Source of the DNA: Azohydromonas sediminis
Lineage (GTDB): Bacteria > Pseudomonadota > Gammaproteobacteria > Burkholderiales > Burkholderiaceae_C
Length of the DNA: 64,000 nucleotides
Direction of reading: 5' to 3'
NCBI RefSeq assembly: GCF_003574675.1
Contig: NZ_QOAZ01000012.1
Coordinates: forward strand, 1 to 64,000
A program made the translations under genes and the position numbers. The stretch's first letter is position 1. Each line of letters opens with the position of its first letter. The notes under the pieces were generated by a model. That model did not search any database. It saw nothing but the letters and a program-made list of their open reading frames with translations, and had not been told where the DNA came from. This document shows, one piece after another, positions 36,376-45,847 of this stretch.

Positions 36376-36600
36376 ATGCCCTACTACGTCTACCGTGTCG
36401 GCACGCTCGGCGTGCTGACCATGCTCGCCGAGTTCGCGTCGTTCCGCGACGCGTCGGCGCACGCGAAGGCGGTGCGCGCCGCCGACGCGCCCGGCACCGC
36501 CGGACGCGTGAAAGTGATGTTCGCCGACAACGAGCTCGCCGCCGAGGACCTGCTCGGCCAGGTGCGCGAAGCGCCGCCGAGCATCGCCGACGACGACTGA
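36376..36600 (+). CDS. Small conserved dsr-associated protein
   Basis: A 74-residue hypothetical protein. Its pattern YYVYRVGTLGVLTMLAEF, FRDASAHAKAVRA, then KVMFADNELAAEDLL and an acidic tail is, to my recollection, shared by small proteins near dsr genes elsewhere. No cysteine, signal or membrane segment. It is in line with the neighbours, 22 bases after the S24-like gene and four bases before the next. Confidence 0.6.
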   Translation: MPYYVYRVGTLGVLTMLAEFASFRDASAHAKAVRAADAPGTAGRVKVMFADNELAAEDLLGQVREAPPSIADDD

Positions 36601-36604
36601 CGCG

Positions 36605-37081
36605 ATGGCCGCCGGCGCCGCCACCGACGACCGCCCCGGTGCCTGCTGCGCCGGACCGACCGCGTGCGTGTTCACGAAGGCCGTGCTCGCGCGCGAGGTC
36701 GGCTGCGAGCTCGCGCGGCGGCAGGCGGTGGGCGAGCGCGACCTCGTGACCTGTGCATCGCCGGTGGCGCACACCAACTGCACGACGCTGGCGGCGCTGC
36801 TGCGCGAGCGCGCGACGTTCGCGCTGCGGCTGCCGCCGCACGGCGCGCCGCTCGTCCACGCGAAGGCGCTGCAGCTGCAGTGCGGCGGCGTGCGCGCGCT
36901 GCAGCGCGCGCTGGGCGACGCGCCTTCGACCGATGCGCCCACCACGCCGCCCGACGTGCACCGTCTCGTCGAGCTCGCGCACGCGCGCTGGGGCAGCCTG
37001 ATGGACGCACCGTGGGGCGAGATCGTGCCGGCGCTGGCCACGTGGCAGCCGCGGCGCCGCCACCGGCCGGGGGCGCGATGA
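36605..37081 (+). CDS. Cysteine-rich conserved protein
   Basis: A 158-residue protein of unknown function. Six cysteines crowd the first 60 residues: C14, C15, C21, C34, C50 and C59, in CCAGPTAC, VGCELARRQAVGER and TCASPVAHTNC. That density suggests an Fe-S cluster or another metal site. The C-terminal half is ordinary and ends in an Arg-rich tail. The stop overlaps the following ATG (ATGA), so the two products are probably made together. Confidence 0.6.
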   Translation: MAAGAATDDRPGACCAGPTACVFTKAVLAREVGCELARRQAVGERDLVTCASPVAHTNCTTLAALLRERATFALRLPPHGAPLVHAKALQLQCGGVRALQRALGDAPSTDAPTTPPDVHRLVELAHARWGSLMDAPWGEIVPALATWQPRRRHRPGAR

Positions 37082-38145
37082 CGGCGCGCGACGTCGCGGC
37101 GCTCGCCGCCGCGGTGCAGACCAACTGCCACATCGCCGACGCGCGCCACGCGGCCGACCCGACGCTGTGCAGCTACCTGCTGCAGATGCGCGAGCTGTAC
37201 CGCTGGGAACAGCGCCTGCCGCTGGGCGCGCCGCTCGCGCGCGACGCGGTGGGCGCCTGGCTCGCGCAGCGCGAGGGCGAGTGGGCGCAGCTCGACGGCC
37301 GCGACTTCGTCGCGCTGCCGTCGCCGGGAGGCGATGACCGCATCGATCCCTTCGACGTCGAGACGCTCGCCGGCCCGCTGGCCGCCGAGGGGCTCGCGTA
37401 TGGCGCCGCACTGGCGGCGCGCGACCGCCCGGCGTTCTTCCTCGCCGAGCTGCTCGAGGCGCGCGAGCTCGACGACGGGCTGGCGCTGCAGGTGTGCGGC
37501 CGCGAGCTCGCACGCGGGCTGTTCGCACCGCCGGCGGCACTGGTCGGGCACACCGTCGTGCTGCGCCGCGAGTCGTTCGCGCGCTGGATGTGGGAGAAGT
37601 TCGAAGCGTTCGGCCTCCGGCGCGCCGACGGCGCGTTCAAGCGCGTCGTCGATGCCTACGGCCTCGACGCCGACTTCGCCGCCGCGCTGCCGCGCCTGCT
37701 CGACGAGCAGGCCGAGACGCTGCTGCTGCACGAGCTCGGCGAGTGGCGCGTCGCGCAGCGCGTCGAACCGCGATGGGCGGCGATGCGGCTGGCGCTGCCC
37801 GACCGCCGCAGCGACTTGCAGGTGCGCGCGGTGCGCGACCTGGTCGCCGACCTCGAGACGACGCTGCCGGCGCTGATCGCGCGCGGCGACGCGCCGTCGA
37901 TGCACTTCTTCTTCGCCACCTTCGACGGCCTGCGCGCCGTGCTATGCCCCGCGCTGCCGCGCGCTTATGCGGCGTGGCACGCCGGCGACGGCGGGCAACG
38001 GCTGCGCGACACCTGTGCCGCCGCGCTGTCGCACTTCGCGGCACTGGCCGACGAGGTGCTCGCTCTGCACGCGCGCGACGGTGCGGCCGCCGGCGCGGCG
38101 GTCGCCGCGCGACTGGCGCGGCCGGACGCGGTCTTCGAGCGCTGA
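37078..38145 (+). CDS. Large conserved protein, possibly Sfum_1244 family
   Basis: A 355-residue soluble protein. The N-terminus VAALAAAVQTNCHIADARHA then LCSYLLQMRELYRWEQ resembles what I recall of the 'Sfum_1244' family, which has no known function. Two cysteines in the first 31 residues (C17, C31) might pair with those of the preceding protein. The rest is helical, with RWMWEKFEAFGL and SMHFFFATFDGLRAV as readable blocks. It is the last gene of the operon and is convergent with the YeeE/YedE gene. Confidence 0.6.
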   Translation: MTARDVAALAAAVQTNCHIADARHAADPTLCSYLLQMRELYRWEQRLPLGAPLARDAVGAWLAQREGEWAQLDGRDFVALPSPGGDDRIDPFDVETLAGPLAAEGLAYGAALAARDRPAFFLAELLEARELDDGLALQVCGRELARGLFAPPAALVGHTVVLRRESFARWMWEKFEAFGLRRADGAFKRVVDAYGLDADFAAALPRLLDEQAETLLLHELGEWRVAQRVEPRWAAMRLALPDRRSDLQVRAVRDLVADLETTLPALIARGDAPSMHFFFATFDGLRAVLCPALPRAYAAWHAGDGGQRLRDTCAAALSHFAALADEVLALHARDGAAAGAAVAARLARPDAVFER

Positions 38146-38179
38146 CGTGCACCGGCCGGCTCGCGCGCGCCGGCGTCAG
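38142..38179. terminator. Inverted repeat between convergent operons
   Basis: CTGACG at 38142 and CGTCAG at 38174 pair around an inner CCGGC/GCCGG stem. The two stop codons lie inside the outer arms. No T-tract is present, so it is only a candidate bidirectional terminator. Confidence 0.35.
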
Positions 38180-39303
38180 GCGTCGCGCTCGGCGCGCCAG
38201 GTGATGTACTTCAGCGTCGCCGCCGAGCCGGCGATGATGCCGGCCAGCGCGATGAACGAGCCGATCGCCAGCGTCGAGACACCGCTGAGGCCCTGGCCGA
38301 CGGTGCAGCCCATCGCGGTGACGCCGCCGAAGCCCATCAGCACGGCGCCGATCAGCTGGTTGCGCAGGTCGTCGAACGACGCGAAACCCTCCCAGCGAAA
38401 CGTCTTCGACGCGAGCGCCCACGCGAGCGAGCCGGCGATCACGCCCAGCGCGGTCGCGATGCCGAACGTCACGCGCAGCGACTTGTCGGTCCACAGCATC
38501 AGCAGCTCGAGCGTGTACGCGGTCGGTGCGACGAAGCTCATCGACTCGAGCGTGCGCGTGTTGGTCGCGAAGTAGACGTTCTCGAGCGTCTCGGGGTTCT
38601 CGCCGAAGCCGAGGTGGCCGGTGAGGTACCAGCCCGCGACGACGACCGCGCCGATCCCGAGCCCGGCGCTCCACTGCGTCGCATTGGCGCGAAAGCGCTT
38701 GTCGGCGAACGCGAACGCCGCCAGCGCGAGGCCGACGGCCCACAGCGTGGCCATCAGCGCCGTCTTGGCCTCGATCCCGGTGATCTTGGCGACGAGCGAG
38801 GCCAGGCTCTGGTCGCTGAGGCCCATCTTGCCGAGGTCCAACGACACCGGGTCGAGGACGCTCGCGCGCCACTGGCCGAACAGGCCCTTGAGCGTCATGT
38901 ACGCCGAGATCGCGAGGAAGGTCAGCACCACCAGCGAGCGCACGCTGCCGCCGCCGACGCGGATCAGGTTCTTGTTCGCGCAGCCGCCGGCCAGCGACAT
39001 GCCGATGCCGAACAGCACGCCGCCGACCAGCAGCGACAGCCAGCTCAGCGTCGTACGCTGGTAGATCGTCTTCGGCACGTCGATCAGCCCGGCGTGGAAC
39101 AGCAGGTTGGTGCCGACGATGGCCACCGCGATCGCCAGCAGCCACATGCGCATGCGGCCCCAGTGGCCCATGTTGACGACGTCCGACACCGCGCCCATCG
39201 TGCAGAAGTTGCTGCGGTTGGCGATGGCGCCGAACACGAACGCGAGGCCGAAGCCCCCCCACACCACCAGGCCGGACGGATCGGCTGCCGCCTCAGTGCT
39301 CAT
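38176..39303 (-). CDS. YeeE/YedE-family sulfur-compound transporter
   Basis: A 375-residue polytopic inner-membrane protein of the YeeE/YedE (TsuA) group, which imports thiosulfate or related sulfur species. The conserved cysteines of the translocation path are seen in NFCTMGA (about residue 34), AGGCANKN (about 107) and MGCTVGQG (about 335). Nine or more hydrophobic segments are visible. It is the last gene of the tusA-dsrE2 operon, which fits sulfur uptake followed by cytoplasmic sulfur transfer. Confidence 0.88.
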   Translation of the reverse strand: MSTEAAADPSGLVVWGGFGLAFVFGAIANRSNFCTMGAVSDVVNMGHWGRMRMWLLAIAVAIVGTNLLFHAGLIDVPKTIYQRTTLSWLSLLVGGVLFGIGMSLAGGCANKNLIRVGGGSVRSLVVLTFLAISAYMTLKGLFGQWRASVLDPVSLDLGKMGLSDQSLASLVAKITGIEAKTALMATLWAVGLALAAFAFADKRFRANATQWSAGLGIGAVVVAGWYLTGHLGFGENPETLENVYFATNTRTLESMSFVAPTAYTLELLMLWTDKSLRVTFGIATALGVIAGSLAWALASKTFRWEGFASFDDLRNQLIGAVLMGFGGVTAMGCTVGQGLSGVSTLAIGSFIALAGIIAGSAATLKYITWRAERDA

Positions 39304-39357
39304 CGAAGACCTCCTCCTGTCGGGCCGGCGCGCGGCGCGCCGGCGATCGTCACGAGT

Positions 39358-40236
39358 CTAGTGGCCGCTGCCGCCGGCCACGCGCAGCATCGTGTCGCGG
39401 ATCGCGTCGGGCGCGCGCACGATGCCCATGAACTGGCCCATCCCCAGCGCCGGCCACGCCAGCGCGATGCGGTAGCGCGCGTACGGCGAGTAGACCTTGC
39501 CCCCGACGACATAGATCTCGTACGGCAGCGCCGCGACGTGGTCGGCGCCGATCTTGCCGGCCCACCAGCCCTCGCCGGTGTCGGCGTCGTTGAGCGCGAC
39601 GCCGAACACTGCGAGCTGCTGCTGCGGCAGCACGACTTCGTAGACCTTCGCGGTCGCGCCGACGCCGCGCGCGAGGTTGGCCTGCACCGTGCGCAACGCC
39701 TCGTCGAACGTCGCGAACGCATTGAGCTCGCTGTTGGCCGAGTCGAGGCGCTCCATGCCGAACATGTAGCGATAGTTCGCGAGGTCGCCCTCGGGGACGT
39801 CGCCGCCGAAGCCGGCACCGGTGCCGAGCGCGCGCTCGAGCCGCGCCTGCGCGGCGCGCACCGCCGGCTCGGCGGCGGCGTAGCCGTCGCGCAGGTAGGC
39901 CCGCGCCCAATAGCCGGGGTTGACGTAGCTGACGGTGCCGTCGCTCTTGACGCCCACGCGCAGCGCGGCGCCGAGCACGGCCGGGCCGCCCGCGCGCGCG
40001 ACCGCCTGCAGCAGCTCGGGATCGGCGACGACGACGCTTGCGTGCTGCGGCAGGCCGCGCGGGCGGTGCGTGCCGAGCACCGCGAAGCCCTGCGCCTTGA
40101 GCTTGCGCTCGACCTGCGCGAGCTGCGCCGACAGGTCCGCGCCGTCGACGCGGTCACCGTAGACGTAGGGACTCAGCGCGTGGCTGGCGGCGGCCAGCGC
40201 CCACAGCGCGAGGGCGGTCAACGTCGAGCGCCACAT
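39358..40236 (-). CDS. Secreted protein of unknown function in the tusA-dsrE2 operon
   Basis: A 292-residue protein with a signal peptide (RSTLTALALWALAAASHA). The body has two similar-sized alpha/beta parts; the first (LAQVERKLKAQGFAVLGTHRP) is reminiscent of a DUF302-like fold, and the second ends GMGQFMGIVRAPDAIRDTML. There is no cysteine after the leader and no haem motif. It lies between dsrE2 and the YeeE/YedE gene with short spacings, so a periplasmic role in sulfur handling is likely but undefined. Confidence 0.6.
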   Translation of the reverse strand: MWRSTLTALALWALAAASHALSPYVYGDRVDGADLSAQLAQVERKLKAQGFAVLGTHRPRGLPQHASVVVADPELLQAVARAGGPAVLGAALRVGVKSDGTVSYVNPGYWARAYLRDGYAAAEPAVRAAQARLERALGTGAGFGGDVPEGDLANYRYMFGMERLDSANSELNAFATFDEALRTVQANLARGVGATAKVYEVVLPQQQLAVFGVALNDADTGEGWWAGKIGADHVAALPYEIYVVGGKVYSPYARYRIALAWPALGMGQFMGIVRAPDAIRDTMLRVAGGSGH

Positions 40237-40243
40237 CGCGGCC

Positions 40244-40714
40244 TCAGATGTACAGGCACACGTCGGACTCGCCGGCGAACTTCATGAACGTCGCCGCGCC
40301 GCCGTACTCGATGCCGTCGATGAAGTCGCTCTTGCTGAACTCGAACAGGTCCACCGTCATCTGGCAGGCGACGAACTTGACGTCGGCCTCCAGGCACAGC
40401 GAGCGCAGCTCCTCGAGCGACGCGACGCCCTTGGACTTCATCTTGTTCTTCATCATCATCGTCGCCATCGACTCCATGCCCGGCAGCACCTGCACGAGCA
40501 CGGGCATCGGCACCGGCATCGGCATCGCCGGGTTCGCGAGCGGGCTGATCTTGATGTGGTCGAGGTTCCTGCGCAGCAGCTGCAGGCCGTAGAACGTGAA
40601 GAAGATCTGCACGTCCCACCCGAGCGAGGCGGCCGTCGACGACAGGATCAGCGGCGGGTAGGCCCAGTCGAGCGTGCCCTTGGTGGCGATGATCGCCATT
40701 TTCTTGGTAGCCAT
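40244..40714 (-). CDS. DsrE2-type membrane-associated sulfur carrier
   Basis: A 156-residue DsrE/F-like protein of the DsrE2 group. IIATKGTLDWAYPPLILSSTAA at the N-terminus, the methionine/proline-rich hydrophobic insert (PMPVPMPVLVQVLPGMESM) and VKFVACQMTVDLFEF near the C-terminus are characteristic. DsrE2 works with TusA (and often a rhodanese) in sulfur transfer to DsrEFH. It directly follows tusA on the minus strand. Confidence 0.88.
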   Translation of the reverse strand: MATKKMAIIATKGTLDWAYPPLILSSTAASLGWDVQIFFTFYGLQLLRRNLDHIKISPLANPAMPMPVPMPVLVQVLPGMESMATMMMKNKMKSKGVASLEELRSLCLEADVKFVACQMTVDLFEFSKSDFIDGIEYGGAATFMKFAGESDVCLYI

Positions 40715-40813
40715 CGAAGCTCCGGAACGGTCAGGGAGGAAAGTGCACGGACGTGCGCACCCGCCCGCCGCGGTGCGTGGCGCCGCGGCGGTGAACGCGT
40801 CGGTCGGTGAGGA

Positions 40814-41041
40814 TCAGGCCTTGCGCAGGAAGAAGACGTACTTGCCGCCTTCTTGCGTCGACGACAGCAGCGCGTTGCCGGTCTGCTCGGCGAACGCGGC
40901 CATGTCGCACACCGAGCCCGGGTCGGTCGCGACCACGCGCAGCACCTGCCCGGAAGCCATGTCGGCGAGCGACTTCTTCGTCTTGACGATCGGCAACGGG
41001 CACGACAGGCCCGAGGCGTCGAATTCCTTGTCGTAGTTCAT
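40814..41041 (-). CDS. tusA: TusA sulfur carrier protein
   Basis: A 75-residue TusA-family protein with the CPxP motif at C14 (GLSCPLPIVKTKK), the cysteine that carries persulfide sulfur. A second cysteine is in GSVCDMAAF. It is the first gene of an operon with dsrE2 and a YeeE/YedE transporter and probably hands sulfur to DsrEFH. The start at 41041 has AGGAGA upstream. The rhodanese usually found in such clusters is absent here. Confidence 0.95.
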   Translation of the reverse strand: MNYDKEFDASGLSCPLPIVKTKKSLADMASGQVLRVVATDPGSVCDMAAFAEQTGNALLSSTQEGGKYVFFLRKA

Positions 41042-41170
41042 GCGTCTGTCTCCTAGCGCCGGCCTGCGGGCCGTGTCGAGTCCGCAGCCGCCGGCCGCGG
41101 CGACGCCGCGGTGCCCGCGCGGTCGCAGCACGCTGCGGCTATTACGGACGAAGGGCGCGCCACCGTCTAT

Positions 41171-41208
41171 TACCGCAATGGGTGACCGTTCATAGCCCAC
41201 ATGGGTAG
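41171..41208. promoter_or_regulatory. Two 23-bp-phased palindromic sites upstream of tusA
   Basis: Copies start at 41171 (TACCG-CAAT-GGGTGA) and 41194 (AGCCC-ACAT-GGGTAG), exactly 23 bp apart, 130-170 nt before the tusA start. The second, read on the minus strand, gives CTACCC-atgt-GGGCTATG, nearly the same as the third dsr site CTACCC-ggat-GGGCTATG. The region lies between the ssb stop and tusA, so it should control the tusA operon. Confidence 0.65.
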
Positions 41209-41246
41209 CAGGGTTGTCGCCGATCGACGCCCCATGCCAAGACCTT

Positions 41247-41714
41247 CTAGAAGGGAATGTCGTCGTCCATGTCGTCGAAGCCGGTCGACGACTTCTGCGG
41301 CGCCGACTTGCTCGGCGCCGGCCGTGCGGGCGGGGTGCTGCGCGCCGGCGCGGCGGCGGCATCGTCGCCACCCATGCCCTCGCGGCCGCCGAGCAGCTGC
41401 ATCGTCTCGGCGACGATCTCGGTCGTGTAGCGGTCGTTGCCGTCCTTGTCCTGCCACTTGCGCGTCTTCAGCCGGCCCTCGATGTAGACCGGGCGGCCCT
41501 TGCGCAGGTACTCGCCGGCGATCTCGGCCTGGCGGTCGTACAGCACGACGGAGTGCCACTCGGTCTCTTCCTGGCGCTCGCCGGTGTCACGGTTCTTCCA
41601 GTTGCGCGTCGTGGCCAGCCGCAGGTTGCACACGGCCGCGCCGCTGGGCGTGTAGCGCACCTCGGGGTCCTTGCCGAGGTTGCCGATCAGGATGACTTTG
41701 TTGACGCTGGCCAT
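41247..41714 (-). CDS. ssb: Single-stranded DNA-binding protein
   Basis: A 155-residue SSB. The OB-fold core ([54 protein letters not shown]) is complete, followed by a Pro/Ala-rich linker and the acidic partner-binding tip DMDDDIPF. It functions in replication and repair. It is not operonic with tusA, which starts about 200 bases downstream behind its own control region. Confidence 0.97.
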   Translation of the reverse strand: MASVNKVILIGNLGKDPEVRYTPSGAAVCNLRLATTRNWKNRDTGERQEETEWHSVVLYDRQAEIAGEYLRKGRPVYIEGRLKTRKWQDKDGNDRYTTEIVAETMQLLGGREGMGGDDAAAAPARSTPPARPAPSKSAPQKSSTGFDDMDDDIPF

Positions 41715-41809
41715 GGGTGCCTCCGCCGCGGTGGGGTTCGAGGCGGAACATTGTGCCGCAGCGCTGCGCGGGACCGGGGGCCGGCACGCCGCCTGCTAAG
41801 GTGGGGGTG

Positions 41810-43216
41810 ATGAACGAGCCCGACGCGTCGCACCAGCCCGACTTCTGGCGCAACCTGCGCCAGCAGATCGTCGCCGGGCGACCGTGGGTCGACCGCGCGG
41901 TGGTGATCGCCTGCGCGGTGGCCACCGGGCTGGTGGTGGTGGCGTTCACGCTGCTGTCGGAAGCGGCGAGCGACGCGTTCGCGCACGCGCGCGCGGCCGA
42001 CGGGCCGCTCGGCGGCTGGGGCGCCTGGCTCGCGCTGGCGTGGACGCCGGCGTTGACGGTGGCCGTGCTGTGGTTCACGCGCCGCTTCGTGCCCACCGCG
42101 ATGGGCTCGGGCATCCCGCAGGTGATGGCCGCGCTCGACGACGGCGCGAGCGAGGCGCGCCGCGGCGCGCTGGTGTCGCTGCGCGTGTCGCTGCACAAGA
42201 TCGGGCTCGTCTCGGGCGGGCTGCTCGCGGGGCTGTCGATCGGCCGCGAGGGACCGACGGTGCAGGTCGGCGCCGGCGTGATGCTGCACGCGCGGCGCTG
42301 GCTGTCGCCGGGGGCCGGCATCGACGCGCACGACCTGATGGTCGCCGGCGCCGCAGCCGGCATCGCGGCGGCGTTCAACACGCCGCTGGGCGGCGTCATA
42401 TTCGCGCTCGAGCAGCTCACGCGGCGGCGGCACCTGTCGCACAGCTCGCTCGTCATCGCGGCCATCGTCACTGCCGGTCTCGTCGCGGTGTCGGTGTTCG
42501 GCAACGTGACCTACTTCGGCAAGCTCGCCGTGCAGCCGCTCGACGGGGGGCTGTTCGTCCCCGGGCTGCTGGTCGCGCTGGCCACCGGGCTGGCGGGCGG
42601 CCTGTTCTCGCGCCTGATCGTCGTGTCGATGCAAGGGGGTGCCGACCGCTTCAGCCGCTGGCGGCGCGCGCACCCGCTGCGCTTCGCCGCCGGCTGCGCG
42701 TTCGGCGTTGCCGTGATCGGGCTGGTGACGAACGGTGCCACCGCCGGCGCCGGCGCGACGACGACGCGCGCGCTGCTCGAAGGCCAGCAGGATCTGCCGG
42801 CGATCTACACGCTGCTCAAGTTCTGTGCGACGTGGCTGTCGGCGTGGACCGGCGTGCCGGGCGGCGTGTTCGCGCCGTCGCTGGCGATCGGCGCGGGCAT
42901 CGGCCACGACGTCGCGCTGCTCGCCGGCGTCGGCGCCGAGCGTGCGATCCCGCTGATCGCGCTGGGCATGGTCGGCTTCCTCGCCGCGACGACGCAGGGG
43001 CCGATCACCGCGTTCATCATCGTGATGGAGATGGTCGCCGGCCACGCGATGGTGCTCAGCCTGATGGCCACTGCGCTGCTGGCCAGCGGCATCTCGCGGC
43101 TGATCACGCGGCCGATGTACCTCGAGCTGGCCGCGCTGCTGATGCCGCCGCCGCAGGCGCAGCCGTCGGCGGCCGGCGGGGCCGGGGACGCGCGCCAGCC
43201 CGCCGCGGCCCCGTAA
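41810..43216 (+). CDS. CLC-family chloride channel/transporter
   Basis: A 468-residue membrane protein. The three CLC selectivity motifs are present: GSGIPQ (about residue 99), GREGPTVQ (about 144) and [11 protein letters not shown] (about 355). It moves chloride or another anion across the inner membrane. In ClC exchangers a gating glutamate sits in GREGP, which is kept here. ATG 41810 was chosen over a 31-codon longer frame. It ends one base before recQ. Confidence 0.92.
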   Translation: MNEPDASHQPDFWRNLRQQIVAGRPWVDRAVVIACAVATGLVVVAFTLLSEAASDAFAHARAADGPLGGWGAWLALAWTPALTVAVLWFTRRFVPTAMGSGIPQVMAALDDGASEARRGALVSLRVSLHKIGLVSGGLLAGLSIGREGPTVQVGAGVMLHARRWLSPGAGIDAHDLMVAGAAAGIAAAFNTPLGGVIFALEQLTRRRHLSHSSLVIAAIVTAGLVAVSVFGNVTYFGKLAVQPLDGGLFVPGLLVALATGLAGGLFSRLIVVSMQGGADRFSRWRRAHPLRFAAGCAFGVAVIGLVTNGATAGAGATTTRALLEGQQDLPAIYTLLKFCATWLSAWTGVPGGVFAPSLAIGAGIGHDVALLAGVGAERAIPLIALGMVGFLAATTQGPITAFIIVMEMVAGHAMVLSLMATALLASGISRLITRPMYLELAALLMPPPQAQPSAAGGAGDARQPAAAP

Positions 43217-43217
43217 C

Positions 43218-45122
43218 ATGCCTCTTTCCGCCGCCGCCCCGATGTCCGCCATCCTCGCCACCGCCCCACCCCCCGCGCTGCAGGTACTGCACGAGGTGTT
43301 CGGCTACCCGGCGTTCCGCGGACCGCAGCAGGCCATCGTCGAGCACGTGGCCGGCGGCGGCGACGCGCTGGTGCTGATGCCCACCGGCGGCGGCAAGAGC
43401 CTGTGCTACCAGGTGCCGGCGATCGTGCGCCACCGCGCCGGCCGCGGCGTCGCCGTCGTCGTGAGCCCGCTGATCGCGCTGATGCACGACCAGGTCGGCG
43501 CGCTCGAAGAGGCCGGCGTGCACGCCGCGTTCCTGAACTCGACGCTCGCGCCCGACGAGGCGCAGGCCGTCGAGCGCGAACTGCGCAGCGGCCGGCTCGT
43601 GCTGCTGTACGCCGCACCCGAGCGCGTGCTGACGCCGCGCTTCCTCGCGATGCTCGACGCGCTGCACGAGGGTGGCAGGCTGTCGCTGTTCGCGATCGAC
43701 GAGGCACACTGCGTCAGCCAGTGGGGGCACGACTTCCGCGAGGAGTACCTGGGGCTGTCGGTGCTCGCCGAGCGCTACCCGGGCGTGCCGCGCGTCGCGC
43801 TGACCGCGACCGCCGACGCCATCACGCGCGCCGACATCGTCGAGCGGCTGCAGCTGCAGGGCGCGCGCACCTTCGTCAGCAGCTTCGACCGCCCGAACAT
43901 CCGCTACACGATCGTCGAGAAGGACGACCCGCGGCGTCAGCTGCTGCGCTTCCTGCGCGACGAGCACGACGGCGACGCCGGCATCGTCTACTGCGGTAGC
44001 CGGCGCAAGGTCGAGGAGGTGGCCGCGTGGCTCGAGGGCGAGGGCATCGCCGCGCTGCCGTACCACGCCGGGCTCGACGCCGACGTGCGCCGCGCGCACC
44101 AGGACCGCTTCCTGCGCGAAGACGGGCTCGTGATGGTCGCGACGATCGCGTTCGGCATGGGCATCGACAAGCCCGACGTGCGCTTCGTCGCGCACCTGGA
44201 CCTGCCGAAGAACATCGAGGCCTACTACCAGGAGACCGGCCGCGCCGGCCGCGACGGGCTGAGCGCCGACGCGTGGATGACCTACGGCCTGGCCGACGTC
44301 GTGCAGCAGCGGCGCATGATCGACGAGAGCGGCGCCGACGACGAGTTCAAGCGCCTGCAGCGCGACAAGCTCGACGCGCTGCTCGCGCTCGCCGAGGCGA
44401 CCGACTGCCGGCGCGTGCGGCTGCTCGCGTACTTCGGCGAGGCGAGCCAGCCGTGCGGCAACTGCGACAACTGCCTCGCTCCGCCCGAGACGTGGGATGC
44501 GACCGAGGCGGCGCGCAAGGCGCTGTCGTGCGTCTACCGCTTCGCGCAGCACGGCCGCGGCTTCGGCCCCGACGCGTTCGGCGCCGGCCACCTCATCGAC
44601 GTGCTGCGCGGCAAGGCCACCGACAAAGTGCGCCAGCACGGCCACGAGCGGCTGTCGACGTTCGGCATCGGCGCCGACCTGAGCGAGGCGCAGTGGCGCG
44701 CCGTGCTGCGCCAGCTGATCGCGCTCGGCCACCTGCGCGCCGAAGGCGAGTACCACACGCTCGCGCTGACCGCGTCGAGCCGCGCGGTGCTGCGCGGCGA
44801 GGTCTTGCTGCGGCTGCGCCGGCCGAGCGCGCTCGCGCCGCGCGCGAAGGCGGCGCGTCGTGCGGCCAAGACGCATGCACCACCGCTGCCGCTCGACGCG
44901 CCGGCGCTCGCGCGCTTCGCCGCGCTGAAGGCCTGGCGCGCCGAAGTCGCGCGCGAGCACGGGCTGCCCGCCTACGTGATCTTCCACGACGCGACGCTGG
45001 CCGAGATGGCCCGCGAGGCGCCGGCCACCCTCGACGCTCTGGCCGGCATCAGCGGCGTCGGCGCAAAGAAGCTCGACGCCTACGGGCACGAGATCCTGCA
45101 CGTGCTCGCCGCCGGCGGCTGA
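43218..45122 (+). CDS. recQ: ATP-dependent DNA helicase RecQ
   Basis: A 634-residue RecQ with all domains: helicase with Walker [12 protein letters not shown] and DEAH box, a zinc-binding RQC region ([14 protein letters not shown]), winged helix, and a C-terminal HRDC domain ([20 protein letters not shown]). It acts in recombination and repair of stalled forks. The start at 43218 lies two bases after the channel stop; ATG 43242 is an alternative eight residues in. Confidence 0.97.
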   Translation: MPLSAAAPMSAILATAPPPALQVLHEVFGYPAFRGPQQAIVEHVAGGGDALVLMPTGGGKSLCYQVPAIVRHRAGRGVAVVVSPLIALMHDQVGALEEAGVHAAFLNSTLAPDEAQAVERELRSGRLVLLYAAPERVLTPRFLAMLDALHEGGRLSLFAIDEAHCVSQWGHDFREEYLGLSVLAERYPGVPRVALTATADAITRADIVERLQLQGARTFVSSFDRPNIRYTIVEKDDPRRQLLRFLRDEHDGDAGIVYCGSRRKVEEVAAWLEGEGIAALPYHAGLDADVRRAHQDRFLREDGLVMVATIAFGMGIDKPDVRFVAHLDLPKNIEAYYQETGRAGRDGLSADAWMTYGLADVVQQRRMIDESGADDEFKRLQRDKLDALLALAEATDCRRVRLLAYFGEASQPCGNCDNCLAPPETWDATEAARKALSCVYRFAQHGRGFGPDAFGAGHLIDVLRGKATDKVRQHGHERLSTFGIGADLSEAQWRAVLRQLIALGHLRAEGEYHTLALTASSRAVLRGEVLLRLRRPSALAPRAKAARRAAKTHAPPLPLDAPALARFAALKAWRAEVAREHGLPAYVIFHDATLAEMAREAPATLDALAGISGVGAKKLDAYGHEILHVLAAGG

Positions 45123-45160
45123 GGCGTCCGCCGGCCGCCGAGCGCGAGCACGCGGGCGAT

Positions 45161-45847
45161 TCAGCGCGAGCCGCCGTCGGCGCGTTCGCCGACCGCGCGC
45201 GACTCGACGGCGAACACCGCCGCCTCGACACGCGAGCTCAGGTTGAGCTTCGCGAGGATGTGGCGCACGTGCAGCTTGACGGTGTCGTGGCTGATGTCGA
45301 GCGCGCGCGCGATCGCCTTGTTGCTCTGCCCGCGGGCGAGGTGTTCGAGGATCTCGCGCTCGCGCTCGGTCAGCGACGCGAGCATTCCGGCGCGGTCGGT
45401 CGGCCGGCCGCCGCCGGGCTGTTGCAGCATCTGCGCGAGCTTGAACGTCATCGCCGGTGCCACCGTCAGCTCGCCGCGCGCGGCGCGGCCGATCGCGGCG
45501 ATCACCTCGTCGGGCTCCATGTCCTTGAGCAGGTAGCCACGCACGCCGGCGCGCAGCGCCGCCGCGAGGTCGGCCTCGGAGTCGCTCATCGTCAGGATCA
45601 GCGCCGGCGTGTCGATGCCCTCGGCGCGCAAGCGGCGCAGCAGCGTCAGGCCGTCGGTGCCGGGCATGCGCAGGTCGAGCACGAGCAGGTCGGGCTTTTG
45701 CTCGCGCAGCACCGGCAGCACCTCGTCGGCAGTCGCCGCGGCGGCGAGCACCTGCATCTTGCCGCGGTGGGTCAGCAGGTCGGTCAGCCCGCTGCGGCAC
45801 AGCGAGTGGTCGTCGACGAGCACGATGCGCAGCGGTGCCGTCGTCAT
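45161..45847 (-). CDS. NarL/FixJ-family response regulator
   Basis: A 228-residue regulator. The receiver domain has the acidic pocket (VDDH) and phosphoacceptor D58 in LLVLDLRMPG. The LuxR-type HTH is at about 160-215 (SLTEREREILEHLARG, NKAIARALDISHDTVKLHV). Its start overlaps the kinase stop (ATGA), forming a two-component pair. It is next to soeABC, and candidate target sites of NarL-like palindromic form (YACCC-N4-GGGYW) precede soeA, dsrA and tusA. That link is inference. Confidence 0.92.
   Translation of the reverse strand: MTTAPLRIVLVDDHSLCRSGLTDLLTHRGKMQVLAAAATADEVLPVLREQKPDLLVLDLRMPGTDGLTLLRRLRAEGIDTPALILTMSDSEADLAAALRAGVRGYLLKDMEPDEVIAAIGRAARGELTVAPAMTFKLAQMLQQPGGGRPTDRAGMLASLTEREREILEHLARGQSNKAIARALDISHDTVKLHVRHILAKLNLSSRVEAAVFAVESRAVGERADGGSR

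Noticed and set aside
40814-41371. Long N-terminal extension of TusA
   Set aside because: The extension runs through the operator region and is Arg/Ala-rich; the family starts at the methionine at 41041.
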